Source: CAG-390 sp003523225 (GTDB lineage Bacteria > Bacillota > Clostridia > Oscillospirales > CAG-272). From it: DNA of 64,000 bases. The stretch covers positions 14,969 to 78,968 of the forward strand of contig CABPZE010000008.1 of assembly GCA_902461815.1 (NCBI GenBank), read 5' to 3'. The notes below the pieces were generated by a model. The model was not told where the DNA came from, ran no database searches, and was given only the letters and a program-made list of their open reading frames with translations. Both the position numbers and the translations under genes were made by a program. Positions 23,641 to 32,445 of this stretch are shown here, piece by piece. How positions within the stretch are numbered: position 1 is the first letter of the stretch; the number at the start of each line of letters is the position of its first letter.

Positions 23641-24444
23641 ATGAACGAAAACCAGACACCGCTCAATACGGCGGGCGGCAACGAAATTACACTCTGGAGC
23701 ATCCTGCGGCTGCTTGTAAGCAAGCTGTTTCTTCTGCTTCTTGCCGGAGTCGCAGTCGGTCTTGCGGTATTCCTTGTACTGAACTTTCTTGTTACCCCGA
23801 AATATGAATCGAGGGTCAGCTTTTATGTCTACAACAGTGCGGACGGCGCTTCCCACGTCGGAACTATAAATAACAACGACCTTCAGGCGGCGGAAAGCCT
23901 TGCCGCGACCTACTCAAAGATACTTGAGAGCAATTCGGTGCTTGACTCGGTCCTTGGCGACCTCGGCAGCGTCGGCATCTCAAGAAAAGACCTTGGCAGG
24001 ATGACGGAGGTTGCGGTCGTGCCGGATACGCAGCTGCTTGAGGTCGTGGTGACCTCCACCGACCCGGAGCTTGCCTGCCGCATAGCCGATTCCTTTGCAA
24101 AGGTTGCGACCACCGAGATCGTGCGTATCACAAAGGCGGGCGGAGTCGAGGTCGTTGACAGACCCGAGGTGGCGACGGAAAAGTCCTCTCCCCGCACGGT
24201 GTTCGGCACTGTGATAGGAGTCGTGATCGGTGTGATAATCATGTCTGTCATAGTTATCCTCAGGGCGATGTCGGATACCACGATATATCTGTCGGAGGAT
24301 ATTGACAAGCTGGGCGGCATTACCGTGCTCGGTCAGATACCCGAGATCGGCGCACAGGACGAAAAATATGTTTATTGGAAAGTTGTAAAGGGAGGAGTGG
24401 TTCGCCTTGCAGAGAAAAAAGGACAGCCGGGCAACGGCAATTGA
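23641..24444 (+). CDS. Polysaccharide chain-length determinant / kinase activator (CpsC/YveK type)
   Basis: 267 residues. A cytoplasmic start (ITLWSILRLLVSKL) leads into a first membrane helix (LFLLLLAGVAVGLAVFLVLN), an extracellular domain of about 130 residues, and a second helix (FGTVIGVVIGVIIMSVIVIL). The proline-containing VVDRPEVATEKSSPR before the second helix is the Wzz motif. CpsC-type proteins set chain length and switch on the CpsD tyrosine kinase through their C-terminal tail. The next gene begins 38 bp inside this one, which fits a two-protein kinase. Confidence 0.9.
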   Translation: MNENQTPLNTAGGNEITLWSILRLLVSKLFLLLLAGVAVGLAVFLVLNFLVTPKYESRVSFYVYNSADGASHVGTINNNDLQAAESLAATYSKILESNSVLDSVLGDLGSVGISRKDLGRMTEVAVVPDTQLLEVVVTSTDPELACRIADSFAKVATTEIVRITKAGGVEVVDRPEVATEKSSPRTVFGTVIGVVIGVIIMSVIVILRAMSDTTIYLSEDIDKLGGITVLGQIPEIGAQDEKYVYWKVVKGGVVRLAEKKGQPGNGN

Positions 24445-25192
24445 TGAAACGGCGCTTAACCGCAAACGCCTGATAAACAACGATACACCGTTTGCGATAA
24501 AAGAGGCTTATGTAAAGCTGCGCACGAACCTTATGTTCTGTATGACGGCGGATAAACAGCGCCCGTGCAAGGTTTTTGCGATAACAAGCTCAAATCCTTC
24601 CGAGGGCAAAAGCCTTACCGCTGCAAACATTGCAATAAGCTACGCCATGCTGGGGCGAAAGACTCTGCTTATCGACGCGGATCTGAGAAAGCCCACACAG
24701 CAGCGGCTCTGGAAGGTTGAGATCTCAAGCGGGCTTTGCGACTTTCTGGCTAATATCGGATCGCTTGAAATGGCTCAGGTGGAATCAATTCCGCTTACCG
24801 TTGTCTGCACGGGGACCATACCTCCCAATCCCTCCGAGCTTCTGGCGTCGGACAGGATGAAGCATTTTATAAATGCGTGCGCACAGAGCTATGATTATGT
24901 GATAATCGACACGCCGCCTATCAATACGGTGGCTGACGCGCAGATAATCTCCACCTTCGTGGACGGGGTGGTCGTTGTCGCCAAATCCGGCGAGACAAGC
25001 TCGGACGATCTCTGCGCCGCAATAGACGCCGTGGATCGCGCCGGAGGAAACCTGTGCGGGGTGGTTCTGAACGACATGAATATCAGGACCGCAAAATACT
25101 CCTACCGTTATAAATACGGCGACAGGTACGGCTCAAAATACGGGTACAGATACTCATATAAGAGCTACAAGGAATCAAATAAAGAATCGTAA
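24407..25192 (+). CDS. Tyrosine-protein kinase of polysaccharide synthesis (CpsD/YwqD type)
   Basis: 261 residues; a TTG start with GGAGGAG upstream, overlapping the chain-length gene. BY-kinase motifs: Walker A SSNPSEGKSLTAANIA, Walker A' LLIDADLRKPT and Walker B YDYVIIDTPP. The last 30 residues are a tyrosine cluster (repeated YGxRY/YKYGDRYGSKYGYRY), the autophosphorylation tail. Cycles of phosphorylation of this tail regulate chain assembly with the CpsC partner. The usual phosphatase (CpsB/PHP) is not in the locus, so dephosphorylation must come from elsewhere. Confidence 0.93.
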   Translation: MQRKKDSRATAIDETALNRKRLINNDTPFAIKEAYVKLRTNLMFCMTADKQRPCKVFAITSSNPSEGKSLTAANIAISYAMLGRKTLLIDADLRKPTQQRLWKVEISSGLCDFLANIGSLEMAQVESIPLTVVCTGTIPPNPSELLASDRMKHFINACAQSYDYVIIDTPPINTVADAQIISTFVDGVVVVAKSGETSSDDLCAAIDAVDRAGGNLCGVVLNDMNIRTAKYSYRYKYGDRYGSKYGYRYSYKSYKESNKES

Positions 25193-25256
25193 CGGCGTGA
25201 TACGGTGATGTGAGCCGTAAAACGGTACTTACGTAAAAACGGGAGCGTACATATGA

Positions 25257-26129
25257 ATGCCGAAGCATAATTCCACGTCAGAACTCACAGCTCATCAGGC
25301 GGTTCTGCTTTCCATGCTTAAGGAGCTTGACTCCGTATGCAGAAAAAACGGTATTCACTATATGCTTTTTGCCGGTACGGCGCTCGGAGCGGTGCGGCAC
25401 GGGGGATTTATCCCGTGGGACGACGATATTGACGTGATAATGCTGCGCAGTGATTACGAAAGATTTTTCCGCACTGCCGCAGGGGATTTCGATAAAGAAC
25501 GGTATTATGTTCAGGAAGAATACAGCGCCCACTGGCCTATGTATTTTTCAAAGCTCCGCCTCAACAGCACTACGTGCATGGAAAAGTACCATCCGAAGGA
25601 CAGGAAAATGCACCAGGGCGTGTACATAGATATTTTCCCGTGCGATAATCTTTCCGGCAATGCCGTTGTCCGCAGGCTTCAGTTCCTTGCCTCAAAGGTC
25701 GTGATAGCAAAAGCATTGTACGCGCGCGGCTACGAGACGGACAGTATCCTCAAAAAATGCTTCATGCAGCTTTGCAGGCTGCTTCCGCGTAAGCCGCTGT
25801 GGCGCTTCTGCGTAAGGAGACGCGACAGCCGTTCGGAGCGGGTGCACACCTTCTTCGGCTGCGGAACGAAGTACGAAAAGAATATTTTCCCGCGCGAGTG
25901 GTTTGAAAAAACGGCGGATGTGCCGTTTGAGGACGGAGTCTTTCCGCTCACGGTCAATTACGGCGAGCTGCTTACAAAGCTGTACGGCGACTATATGACT
26001 CTTCCCGCGCCGGAAGAAAGAAAGTGCAAGGAGCACGTTGCGATCCTCGATCTTGAACGCCCGTATACCGAGCACCTCTCGGAGCAGGAAGCGATCGTGT
26101 TTGACAGCTATACAAGAAGCATCAGATAA
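25257..26129 (+). CDS. licD: LicD-family phosphotransferase
   Basis: 290 residues. The LicD nucleotidyltransferase-fold core is unmistakable: NGIHYMLFAGTALGAVRHGG, IPWDDDIDVIM (metal-binding aspartates), and YIDIFPCDNL further on. LicD proteins move phosphocholine or related phospho-groups from a CDP-activated donor onto teichoic acid or surface sugars. The start is an ATG at 25257; an overlapping mini-ORF with ATG at 25253 ends at once. The two large secreted proteins downstream carry wall-binding repeats of the kind that can recognise such decorations, suggesting a ligand-receptor relation inside one locus. Confidence 0.9.
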   Translation: MPKHNSTSELTAHQAVLLSMLKELDSVCRKNGIHYMLFAGTALGAVRHGGFIPWDDDIDVIMLRSDYERFFRTAAGDFDKERYYVQEEYSAHWPMYFSKLRLNSTTCMEKYHPKDRKMHQGVYIDIFPCDNLSGNAVVRRLQFLASKVVIAKALYARGYETDSILKKCFMQLCRLLPRKPLWRFCVRRRDSRSERVHTFFGCGTKYEKNIFPREWFEKTADVPFEDGVFPLTVNYGELLTKLYGDYMTLPAPEERKCKEHVAILDLERPYTEHLSEQEAIVFDSYTRSIR

Positions 26130-26198
26130 GCCGCCGGGGCGCGCACAAGAATAATAACCAAAATTCACTGAGCCTGGCATAAAGAAAGGCAGCGACCA

Positions 26199-26726
26199 AT
26201 GAATAAAAGCAACGGAATTTTTCAGAACAGGAACACGCTTATACTTGTAATTGCTTTGCTTGCGATAGTATGTCTTGAAGCCATACTTGTCGTGGTGCTT
26301 ATAAACAGAAAGCCGGAGGCAAAACCGGACGACGCATCCACCTCGTCGGCGGTCGTCAGCGAAAACAAAGGGGAAATAAATACCCCCGTCGGGAAGCTCG
26401 TTTTCCCCTCGGAATGGGCGGATTCGGTGGAAATTAAGGACACCTCCTCCGGAAAGCAGTTCAGAAACAGCTTTTACGGCACAGTGAACGGCGAGAAGGT
26501 TTTGCTGTTTGAGCTTTCGGTCGGCGCTGACGGCAGCGGATATCAGCTCGGCTCTGCACCTGACAGCGCGGGTAACACTCAGTTTATCTGGCTCAATATC
26601 AAGGAGATCAGTTCTGAACCGACGTGGTCCGGGGAGGATATTTCAAGGATCAATACGATGCAGTCATGCGTGAACGACCTTATCGAGCAGCTGCATGAGA
26701 TAGACGGCTTCCGGGAAAGCAACTGA
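26199..26726 (+). CDS. Membrane-anchored extracytoplasmic protein of unknown function
   Basis: 175 residues with an AAAGG ribosome site. One N-terminal membrane helix (TLILVIALLAIVCLEAILVV) follows about 13 residues; the rest is outside, with a Ser/Lys/Asp linker and a small domain beginning GEINTPVGKLVFPSEWADSV. There is no lipobox cysteine. I do not recognise the domain. It lies between licD and the acetyltransferase, with one base before the next gene, so it belongs to the locus. Confidence 0.65.
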   Translation: MNKSNGIFQNRNTLILVIALLAIVCLEAILVVVLINRKPEAKPDDASTSSAVVSENKGEINTPVGKLVFPSEWADSVEIKDTSSGKQFRNSFYGTVNGEKVLLFELSVGADGSGYQLGSAPDSAGNTQFIWLNIKEISSEPTWSGEDISRINTMQSCVNDLIEQLHEIDGFRESN

Positions 26727-26727
26727 A

Positions 26728-27300
26728 ATGGCGTCGCTTAAGGGGCTGAGGCGGAAGATAGGCGCGATCGTTTACTACCCGATCGCCAAACGTCTGCCGC
26801 CGTCGTGGAGCAAGCTGCGCGTAGGTCAGACCTCACTCCGCCGCTGGTGCGGAAGGATGATGCTGGCAGAGTGCGGCAAAAAGGTAAATATCGAGCAGGG
26901 GGCGGTCTTTTCGCCCAAGGTCACGCTCGGCGATTTTTCCGGCATCGGCATAAACGCAAAGATATACGGCGCCTGCCATATCGGCAGCTACGTAATGATG
27001 GGAACGGACGTTACCGTCATTACCCGGAATCACCGTCATGACAGGATCGACATTCCCATGATGGAGCAGGGGTTTGAGGAGGAACAGCCCGTCGTCATAG
27101 GCAACGATGTGTGGATAGGCGACAGGGTAGTGATACTTCCCGGCGTACATATCGGGAACGGGTGCATAATAGGCGCGGGTGCGGTCGTGACAAAGGATAT
27201 ACCGGATAACGCGATCGCCGCCGGAGTGCCCGCACGGGTCATACGCTTCCGCGATAGCGACGCAAAGATATCGCAGAAACAGGGTGAGTGCGATGAGTGA
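26728..27300 (+). CDS. Hexapeptide-repeat O-acetyltransferase (WcaF/LacA type)
   Basis: 190 residues. A left-handed beta-helix of hexapeptide repeats spans about 55-170 (VNIEQGAVFSPKVTLGDFSG, VVIGNDVWIGDRVVILPGVH, IGNGCIIGAGAVVTKDIPDN). The catalytic His region is ITRNHRHD, and AAGVPARVIR closes the domain. It transfers acetyl from acetyl-CoA to a sugar hydroxyl, modifying the polysaccharide repeat unit in the cytoplasm. It follows the previous gene by one base and overlaps the Lgt-like gene. Confidence 0.9.
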   Translation: MASLKGLRRKIGAIVYYPIAKRLPPSWSKLRVGQTSLRRWCGRMMLAECGKKVNIEQGAVFSPKVTLGDFSGIGINAKIYGACHIGSYVMMGTDVTVITRNHRHDRIDIPMMEQGFEEEQPVVIGNDVWIGDRVVILPGVHIGNGCIIGAGAVVTKDIPDNAIAAGVPARVIRFRDSDAKISQKQGECDE

Positions 27301-27958
27301 TAAAATAATCTTACTGCTTTCGGCAGGCGCGGTCTTTACGGCGGTGTGGCTGGTTCTGCTGCGCAAGCGGCTTGATATGCCGTGGTACGCGGCAATCCCG
27401 CTCGCCATTCTGCATACAGTTTACGGCGTGCTGACTGTCAAGGTATTTGCCTTTCTTGAAACCGGGTTCAATACGGACAGCCTTGGAAACATGAGCCTGT
27501 TCGGCGGGGTGTTCTTCATGCCGCTGGCTTACTGGCTCGGAGCAAAGCTCTCAAAACGGTCATACAGGGAGGTATTTGACGTATTTACTCCCTGCATGAT
27601 ATTCACCGTCATGTGTGCGCGTATAAACTGTATCGTATCAGGCTGCTGTATCGGCTTACCGATACCGGGCATGAACGGCGTTCGTTTCCCGACGCGCGAA
27701 GCAGAGATACTGTTTTACATAATACTGCTTATCTGCCTTTGCCCGCGTGTTCTGAAAGGGAAGTATCGCGGCCAGGCATATCCCATATACATGATAAGCT
27801 ACGGGGCGTTCCGCTTTGTTGAGGAGTTTTTCCGCAGTGCGGATACAAGCTCAGTTTTTCACAGGGCCCACATCTGGGCGCTTATAACATTGATTATCGG
27901 CATAAGTATTTATGTGGAAATAAAATCTGAAACAGCAACCAGGAAAAGGAGAAGATGA
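27293..27958 (+). CDS. Lgt-like (prolipoprotein diacylglyceryl transferase family) membrane protein
   Basis: 221 residues from MSDKIILLLSAGAVFTAVWL; a GTG three codons upstream is an alternative start. There are six or seven membrane helices. Lgt traits: an Arg in MCARINCIVSGCC at the place of the GRxGNFxNG motif, and a C-terminal YGAFRFVEEFFRS. The essential His of the HGG motif is replaced by Phe (SLFGGVFF). True Lgt moves diacylglycerol from phosphatidylglycerol to prolipoprotein cysteines. This paralogue within a glycan locus may move a phospholipid-derived group to another acceptor, or be inactive as Lgt. It overlaps the acetyltransferase by 8 bp. Confidence 0.75.
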   Translation: MSDKIILLLSAGAVFTAVWLVLLRKRLDMPWYAAIPLAILHTVYGVLTVKVFAFLETGFNTDSLGNMSLFGGVFFMPLAYWLGAKLSKRSYREVFDVFTPCMIFTVMCARINCIVSGCCIGLPIPGMNGVRFPTREAEILFYIILLICLCPRVLKGKYRGQAYPIYMISYGAFRFVEEFFRSADTSSVFHRAHIWALITLIIGISIYVEIKSETATRKRRR

Positions 27959-27960
27959 AA

Positions 27961-30900
27961 ATGGTTGAACGTATATCAAAGAGATTTCTGTCGTTGACTT
28001 TAGTTGCAGTTATGCTTCTGAGTCTCTTGCCCGCTTTCGCACTGCCCGCGTTTGCGGCGACGAGCGGCACACTGAACGGTCTGAGTGATGCCAACATTGG
28101 TCTGAACTTTAGCGGCACAGCAGACAATGCTTGGAGCGCAACAGGCACAACAATCACTGGTTCAGTCGTCTCTGTCGGAGGAACCTGTAGTGACACCAGC
28201 TACAACTCCACACTGACTATCAAAAACAACAAAGCCACAAAAGCCACACTGTCATTCAACTATTCCATTGAGCTGAATAGCGGTACGATTACAGTGGACG
28301 GTAATAAGGTTGCTTCAAATGGTAATTTCAGCAAAGAACTTGCCGCCGGTACTTCTATTACGGTCAAGATCGAATCTGGCAGCACCACAGCTACAAAAAT
28401 CACCATGACCGATGTTGCACTGGTCTCAGATGTAACAGCAACCACGACCTTTGTGCCTGCCGAAAACGGCACCTATACAGTGGATGGTAAGACTGTCACA
28501 GAGGAATACAGCAACACGCAAAGTTCTATGACAGCTTATCAGGTGGTGGCAAGCCCGGCAGAGGGGTATCAGTTCCTTGGCTGGTACAATCTGACCACCG
28601 GCAAGTGCATAGCCACTGCTGCATCCACTGCTCTGAATATCGAAAGTGACTGCACTGTTACAGCAAAATTTGCAAGTAAAGCCGTTGCTCTTTTTGAGAC
28701 GGGCGGTCAGCGTTTTGCGGATCTGAATGAGGCGGTTGCCTATGCACAGGCGAACAGTCAATCTAAAATCACATTGGCTACCGACGGTTCTATCAGCGGT
28801 ACCTACACCATTCCTGCTGGGATTACACTGCTAATTCCCTTTGATTCAGCAGGAACCCTGTATACGGATTCTCCTGCGGCAATCCGCACGACCCCAACAT
28901 CTAAAGCGTTCCGGACGCTGACGATGGCCGAAGGTACTTCTATCACCGTCAATGGTGCGATCAGCCTGGGCGGCAGATATTTCGCAGCTGGCGGTGGTCA
29001 GCAGGGACGCCCCATTGGCGATTACGGCTACATCAAAATGGCGAATAACAGTTCCATTACGGTGAAGAGCGGCGGTAATCTCTATGCATGGGGCTTTATT
29101 TCCGGCAGCGGCTCTATTCTGGCGGAATCCGGCGCAACCGTGTATGAGTTCTACCAGATCGCGGATTTCCGCGGCGGCAGTGCCTCCTCCGGCATGGGTA
29201 ACAATGTGTTCCCCTTCTCCCAGTATTTCGTTCAGAACATTGAAGTTCCCCTGACGCTGAATGCGGGCGCCAATGAAAAGGTTTTCAGCGGCGTTTATGC
29301 AATGAGCACCACGTATACTACTGCAATCAGTTTCATTGGTGACAATGGTATGTTCAAAGTTGTCTCCGGAAGCTTCACCAAAGACTACGATGAAAAGACG
29401 GACCGTCTGATCCTTACTGTGAACGGTGAGGCGGAACTGAACACTCTTGCCCTGAAGTTAGCTGGCATGAGTGTCAACTCCGCAAACTATGTACTCCCCA
29501 TCACCAACAACATCTCCATCAACATTCAGTCCGGAAAGGTCACCATCAACCAGGATACCGCACTGTTGGCTGGCGTTGAGGTAAGCATTGCCGAGGGGGC
29601 TGATTTGACTGTCTCCAACGGTAAGAATGTCTACGTTTACGACAGTGACGAGTGGAATTCCGACAACTTTGTCTGGGGCCCTTGCAAGTTTAAGTCTGTT
29701 GCCTATGCGCCCGGCAAAGCCTATAACCGCACCAATGCAGACCTGAAGGATGCCAAGGTGGATGTAAACGGCAGCCTGACGGCTATCGGTGCCATCTACA
29801 CCACCAAGGGCGGCGCAGACATCTGCTCCAGCGAAGGTACCGGCAAATACATTCAGCAAGGCGCTCCCGGGACGGCAAGCCAAACCTATCAATATAACGC
29901 AAACGGAAATAATGCGGTTACCATTCCCATCACTGCCGCCAAGCTGCACAACGGCAGTCAGTATGTCGGCACGGCTGAGGAGTACACCGCTACCGAAGGT
30001 GCTGCTGCGGGCAGTGCGTACAGATGGTGGACTTACGACAGCAAGTGGCATTCTGCTGACGAAATCCTTGTCTCCTTCGACGCTAACGGCGGAGAGGGCA
30101 GCATGGATGCTATGACGCAAAAGAAGGATGCGTCCTTCACGCTTACCGGCAACACATTCACGCGCACCGGATACGACTTTACCGGATGGAACACGGAAAA
30201 GGACGGCAGCGGAACTTCCTATACCGACGGTGCAACCGTCACATTTACAAGCGATACCGTGCTGTACGCTCAGTGGAAGGCGAAGAAGTACACCGTCACA
30301 TGGGTGAACGAAGACGGCACTGTCCTTGAGACCGACGAAAATGTGCCCTATGGCACAACGCCCACCTATAACGGCGAGACGCCCACCAAGGCGGCGAATG
30401 CTCAGTACACATACACCTTCAAGGGCTGGACTCCTGATGTTGACACGGTCACCGGAAATGTGACCTACACCGCTGTGTACGATTCCACGGTCAATACCTA
30501 CACCGTGACTTGGAAAAATGAGAACGGTGATGTGCTGGAGACCGACCAGAATGTGGCCTACGGCACCGTTCCCACTTATAACGGCGCAACCCCCACCAAG
30601 GCAGCTGACGCTCAGTACACCTACACCTTCAAGGGCTGGACACCTGCTGTTTCCGAGGTCAAAGGCAATGTGACCTACACTGCCTCGTACATACGCTACA
30701 TCAGATATTATCGCGTGACCTGGTATGAAGCGGATGGTTCTATCCGTGGCAATGAGCCGCGCGTTGCTTACGGTTCCAATATTTGGGATATGACAGAATC
30801 ATATACACCTACTCCTCCCACCAAGGCGGCCGATGCACAGTACACCTATACCTTCGACCATTGGGTGAACAGGGAGACGAACGAAGCGATCACCACTGCA

Positions 30901-32286
30901 TCCAGAGTAACCGGCGATACAGACCTCGATCCTGTGTTCAAGCAGGAGCTCAGAATGTATACCATCACCTGGAAGAACGACGACGGCACGATTCTTGAGA
31001 CAGACGAGAAGGTGGAATACGGCACTGTTCCCACCTATGACGGCGAGACGCCCACAAAGGCTGAGGAAACGCGCTATACATATTCCTTCATCGGATGGGA
31101 CAAAGATGTCACTGCGGTATCCGGAGATGTTACATATACCGCGCAGTTCGAAAAGACAGGCAAAAACGGGCTTTCCGTCGAGGATGACGGCACATACTGG
31201 CTTGAAGACGGCGAACCTGTCCTTAACAAGGGACTTGTACGCATCAACATCAGCATGGATGACGGGATCCACTATCACTACTACTACTTCGGTGAGGACG
31301 GCAAGGCTGTCAAGGACGGCGATTACAAGGTCTATAAGAACAACGGTCTGCCGCTGCCCTGCTATCAATACAGGTTTGATGAGGACGGTATCATCGTTCA
31401 CGACTATGACACCACAAAGAACGGCATCCGCGAGGGTGATAACTCCATTTTCTACTACATCGACGGCGTAAAGGTCGGCGAGGGACTTCTCCTTATTGAC
31501 GGATATTATTACTATGCCAGGACCTCCTCGGGTGAGATCGTAAGAGGCAGATCCTACTGGGTAACAAAGACCAACGGTCTTATTGACAATGAAGGCGAGT
31601 ACGAGTTCGACGCCGACGGCAGAATGATACTTGACGGTTTTGTAACAGTAAACGGAGCTACCTACTACTACACTGACGGCAAGCCTGCGCTTGGCTTTAC
31701 AAAGATAGGCGACGATTACTATCTGTTCAACAATAAGAGCGGCAAGATGTACAGCAGCGCCACGCTGTGGGTCGGTCCAAACGACTACGGCATCGTCGGC
31801 GGAATGTACTATTTCGGCGCTGACGGTAAGATGGAAGTGCCGGATCTTGAAAACGGTCAGAAGGCTGTCGTCGTGGCTGATGACGGAACAATGTACTTCA
31901 CAGTTGACGGCGCGCGCATGGTAAGCGGTATTTACGAGCTTGACGGCGAGTATTACTACGCGCACAGCAACGGCGCGTTAGCAGTAAACGAGTCTGTTTA
32001 CCTTGACACCGGAGTCCTCGGTCAAAAGGGCTGGTACGGCTTCGGCGCTGACGGCAAGCTTGTAAGGAACGGATTTGTCGAGGGCAAGGACGGCTCGGTA
32101 TACTACTACGTTGACGGCGTCCGCGCCACCGGATTTACCAAGATCGGCGACGATTATTACCTCTTCAACGTCTCAAGCGGCAAGATGTACAGCAATGTCA
32201 CTCTGTGGGTCGGAAGCAACACCTACGGCATCACGGGCGGTATGTACTACTTCGGCGCGGACGGAAGGATGAGCCTTACCGACTGA
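27961..32286 (+). CDS. Large secreted protein with Listeria-Bacteroides repeats and C-terminal wall-binding repeats
   Basis: 1441 residues; the second of two ATGs is chosen because GGAGAAG lies about 9 nt before it. A signal peptide ends ALPAFA. The N-terminal ~650 residues are Thr/Ser/Gly-rich and beta-type, with no catalytic motif I recognise. Next come about five repeats of 60-75 residues of the InlB B-repeat type (FTGWNTEKDGSGTSYTDGAT, YTVTWVNEDGTVLETDENV, YTYTFKGWTPDVDTV). The last ~370 residues are aromatic-rich wall-binding repeats with a ~146-residue module (FTKIGDDYYLFN, MYYFGADGKM, YELDGEYYYAHSNG, GWYGFGADGKLV). It should sit non-covalently on the cell surface. Codon use changes between the N-terminal part and the C-terminal repeats. 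Confidence 0.85.
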   Translation: MVERISKRFLSLTLVAVMLLSLLPAFALPAFAATSGTLNGLSDANIGLNFSGTADNAWSATGTTITGSVVSVGGTCSDTSYNSTLTIKNNKATKATLSFNYSIELNSGTITVDGNKVASNGNFSKELAAGTSITVKIESGSTTATKITMTDVALVSDVTATTTFVPAENGTYTVDGKTVTEEYSNTQSSMTAYQVVASPAEGYQFLGWYNLTTGKCIATAASTALNIESDCTVTAKFASKAVALFETGGQRFADLNEAVAYAQANSQSKITLATDGSISGTYTIPAGITLLIPFDSAGTLYTDSPAAIRTTPTSKAFRTLTMAEGTSITVNGAISLGGRYFAAGGGQQGRPIGDYGYIKMANNSSITVKSGGNLYAWGFISGSGSILAESGATVYEFYQIADFRGGSASSGMGNNVFPFSQYFVQNIEVPLTLNAGANEKVFSGVYAMSTTYTTAISFIGDNGMFKVVSGSFTKDYDEKTDRLILTVNGEAELNTLALKLAGMSVNSANYVLPITNNISINIQSGKVTINQDTALLAGVEVSIAEGADLTVSNGKNVYVYDSDEWNSDNFVWGPCKFKSVAYAPGKAYNRTNADLKDAKVDVNGSLTAIGAIYTTKGGADICSSEGTGKYIQQGAPGTASQTYQYNANGNNAVTIPITAAKLHNGSQYVGTAEEYTATEGAAAGSAYRWWTYDSKWHSADEILVSFDANGGEGSMDAMTQKKDASFTLTGNTFTRTGYDFTGWNTEKDGSGTSYTDGATVTFTSDTVLYAQWKAKKYTVTWVNEDGTVLETDENVPYGTTPTYNGETPTKAANAQYTYTFKGWTPDVDTVTGNVTYTAVYDSTVNTYTVTWKNENGDVLETDQNVAYGTVPTYNGATPTKAADAQYTYTFKGWTPAVSEVKGNVTYTASYIRYIRYYRVTWYEADGSIRGNEPRVAYGSNIWDMTESYTPTPPTKAADAQYTYTFDHWVNRETNEAITTASRVTGDTDLDPVFKQELRMYTITWKNDDGTILETDEKVEYGTVPTYDGETPTKAEETRYTYSFIGWDKDVTAVSGDVTYTAQFEKTGKNGLSVEDDGTYWLEDGEPVLNKGLVRINISMDDGIHYHYYYFGEDGKAVKDGDYKVYKNNGLPLPCYQYRFDEDGIIVHDYDTTKNGIREGDNSIFYYIDGVKVGEGLLLIDGYYYYARTSSGEIVRGRSYWVTKTNGLIDNEGEYEFDADGRMILDGFVTVNGATYYYTDGKPALGFTKIGDDYYLFNNKSGKMYSSATLWVGPNDYGIVGGMYYFGADGKMEVPDLENGQKAVVVADDGTMYFTVDGARMVSGIYELDGEYYYAHSNGALAVNESVYLDTGVLGQKGWYGFGADGKLVRNGFVEGKDGSVYYYVDGVRATGFTKIGDDYYLFNVSSGKMYSNVTLWVGSNTYGITGGMYYFGADGRMSLTD

Positions 32287-32339
32287 AAAATCCCCGACGC
32301 ATAAGCATAAACCAGGAGTAAACAAAATTTAAGCAACCA

Positions 32340-32390
32340 AACAGACTCCTGCACTCATTTTTGACAGGAGCTGCAGGGGTCTGTTATTTA
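32340..32390 (+). terminator. Hairpin between the two surface-protein genes
   Basis: AACAGACTCCTGCA (32340-32353) pairs with TGCAGGGGTCTGTT (32372-32385) with one wobble, followed by ATTTAT. It probably reduces read-through into the next gene. Confidence 0.7.
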
Positions 32391-32445
32391 TCGCCGGCAA
32401 CAACACGAATCTGCATGAATTGAAAATCGAAGAAAGGAATTGTTT

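Noticed and set aside
30799..31965. Minus-strand frame of 388 codons opposite the first surface protein
   Set aside because: Antisense shadow; the sense strand has signal peptide, repeats and good ribosome site.
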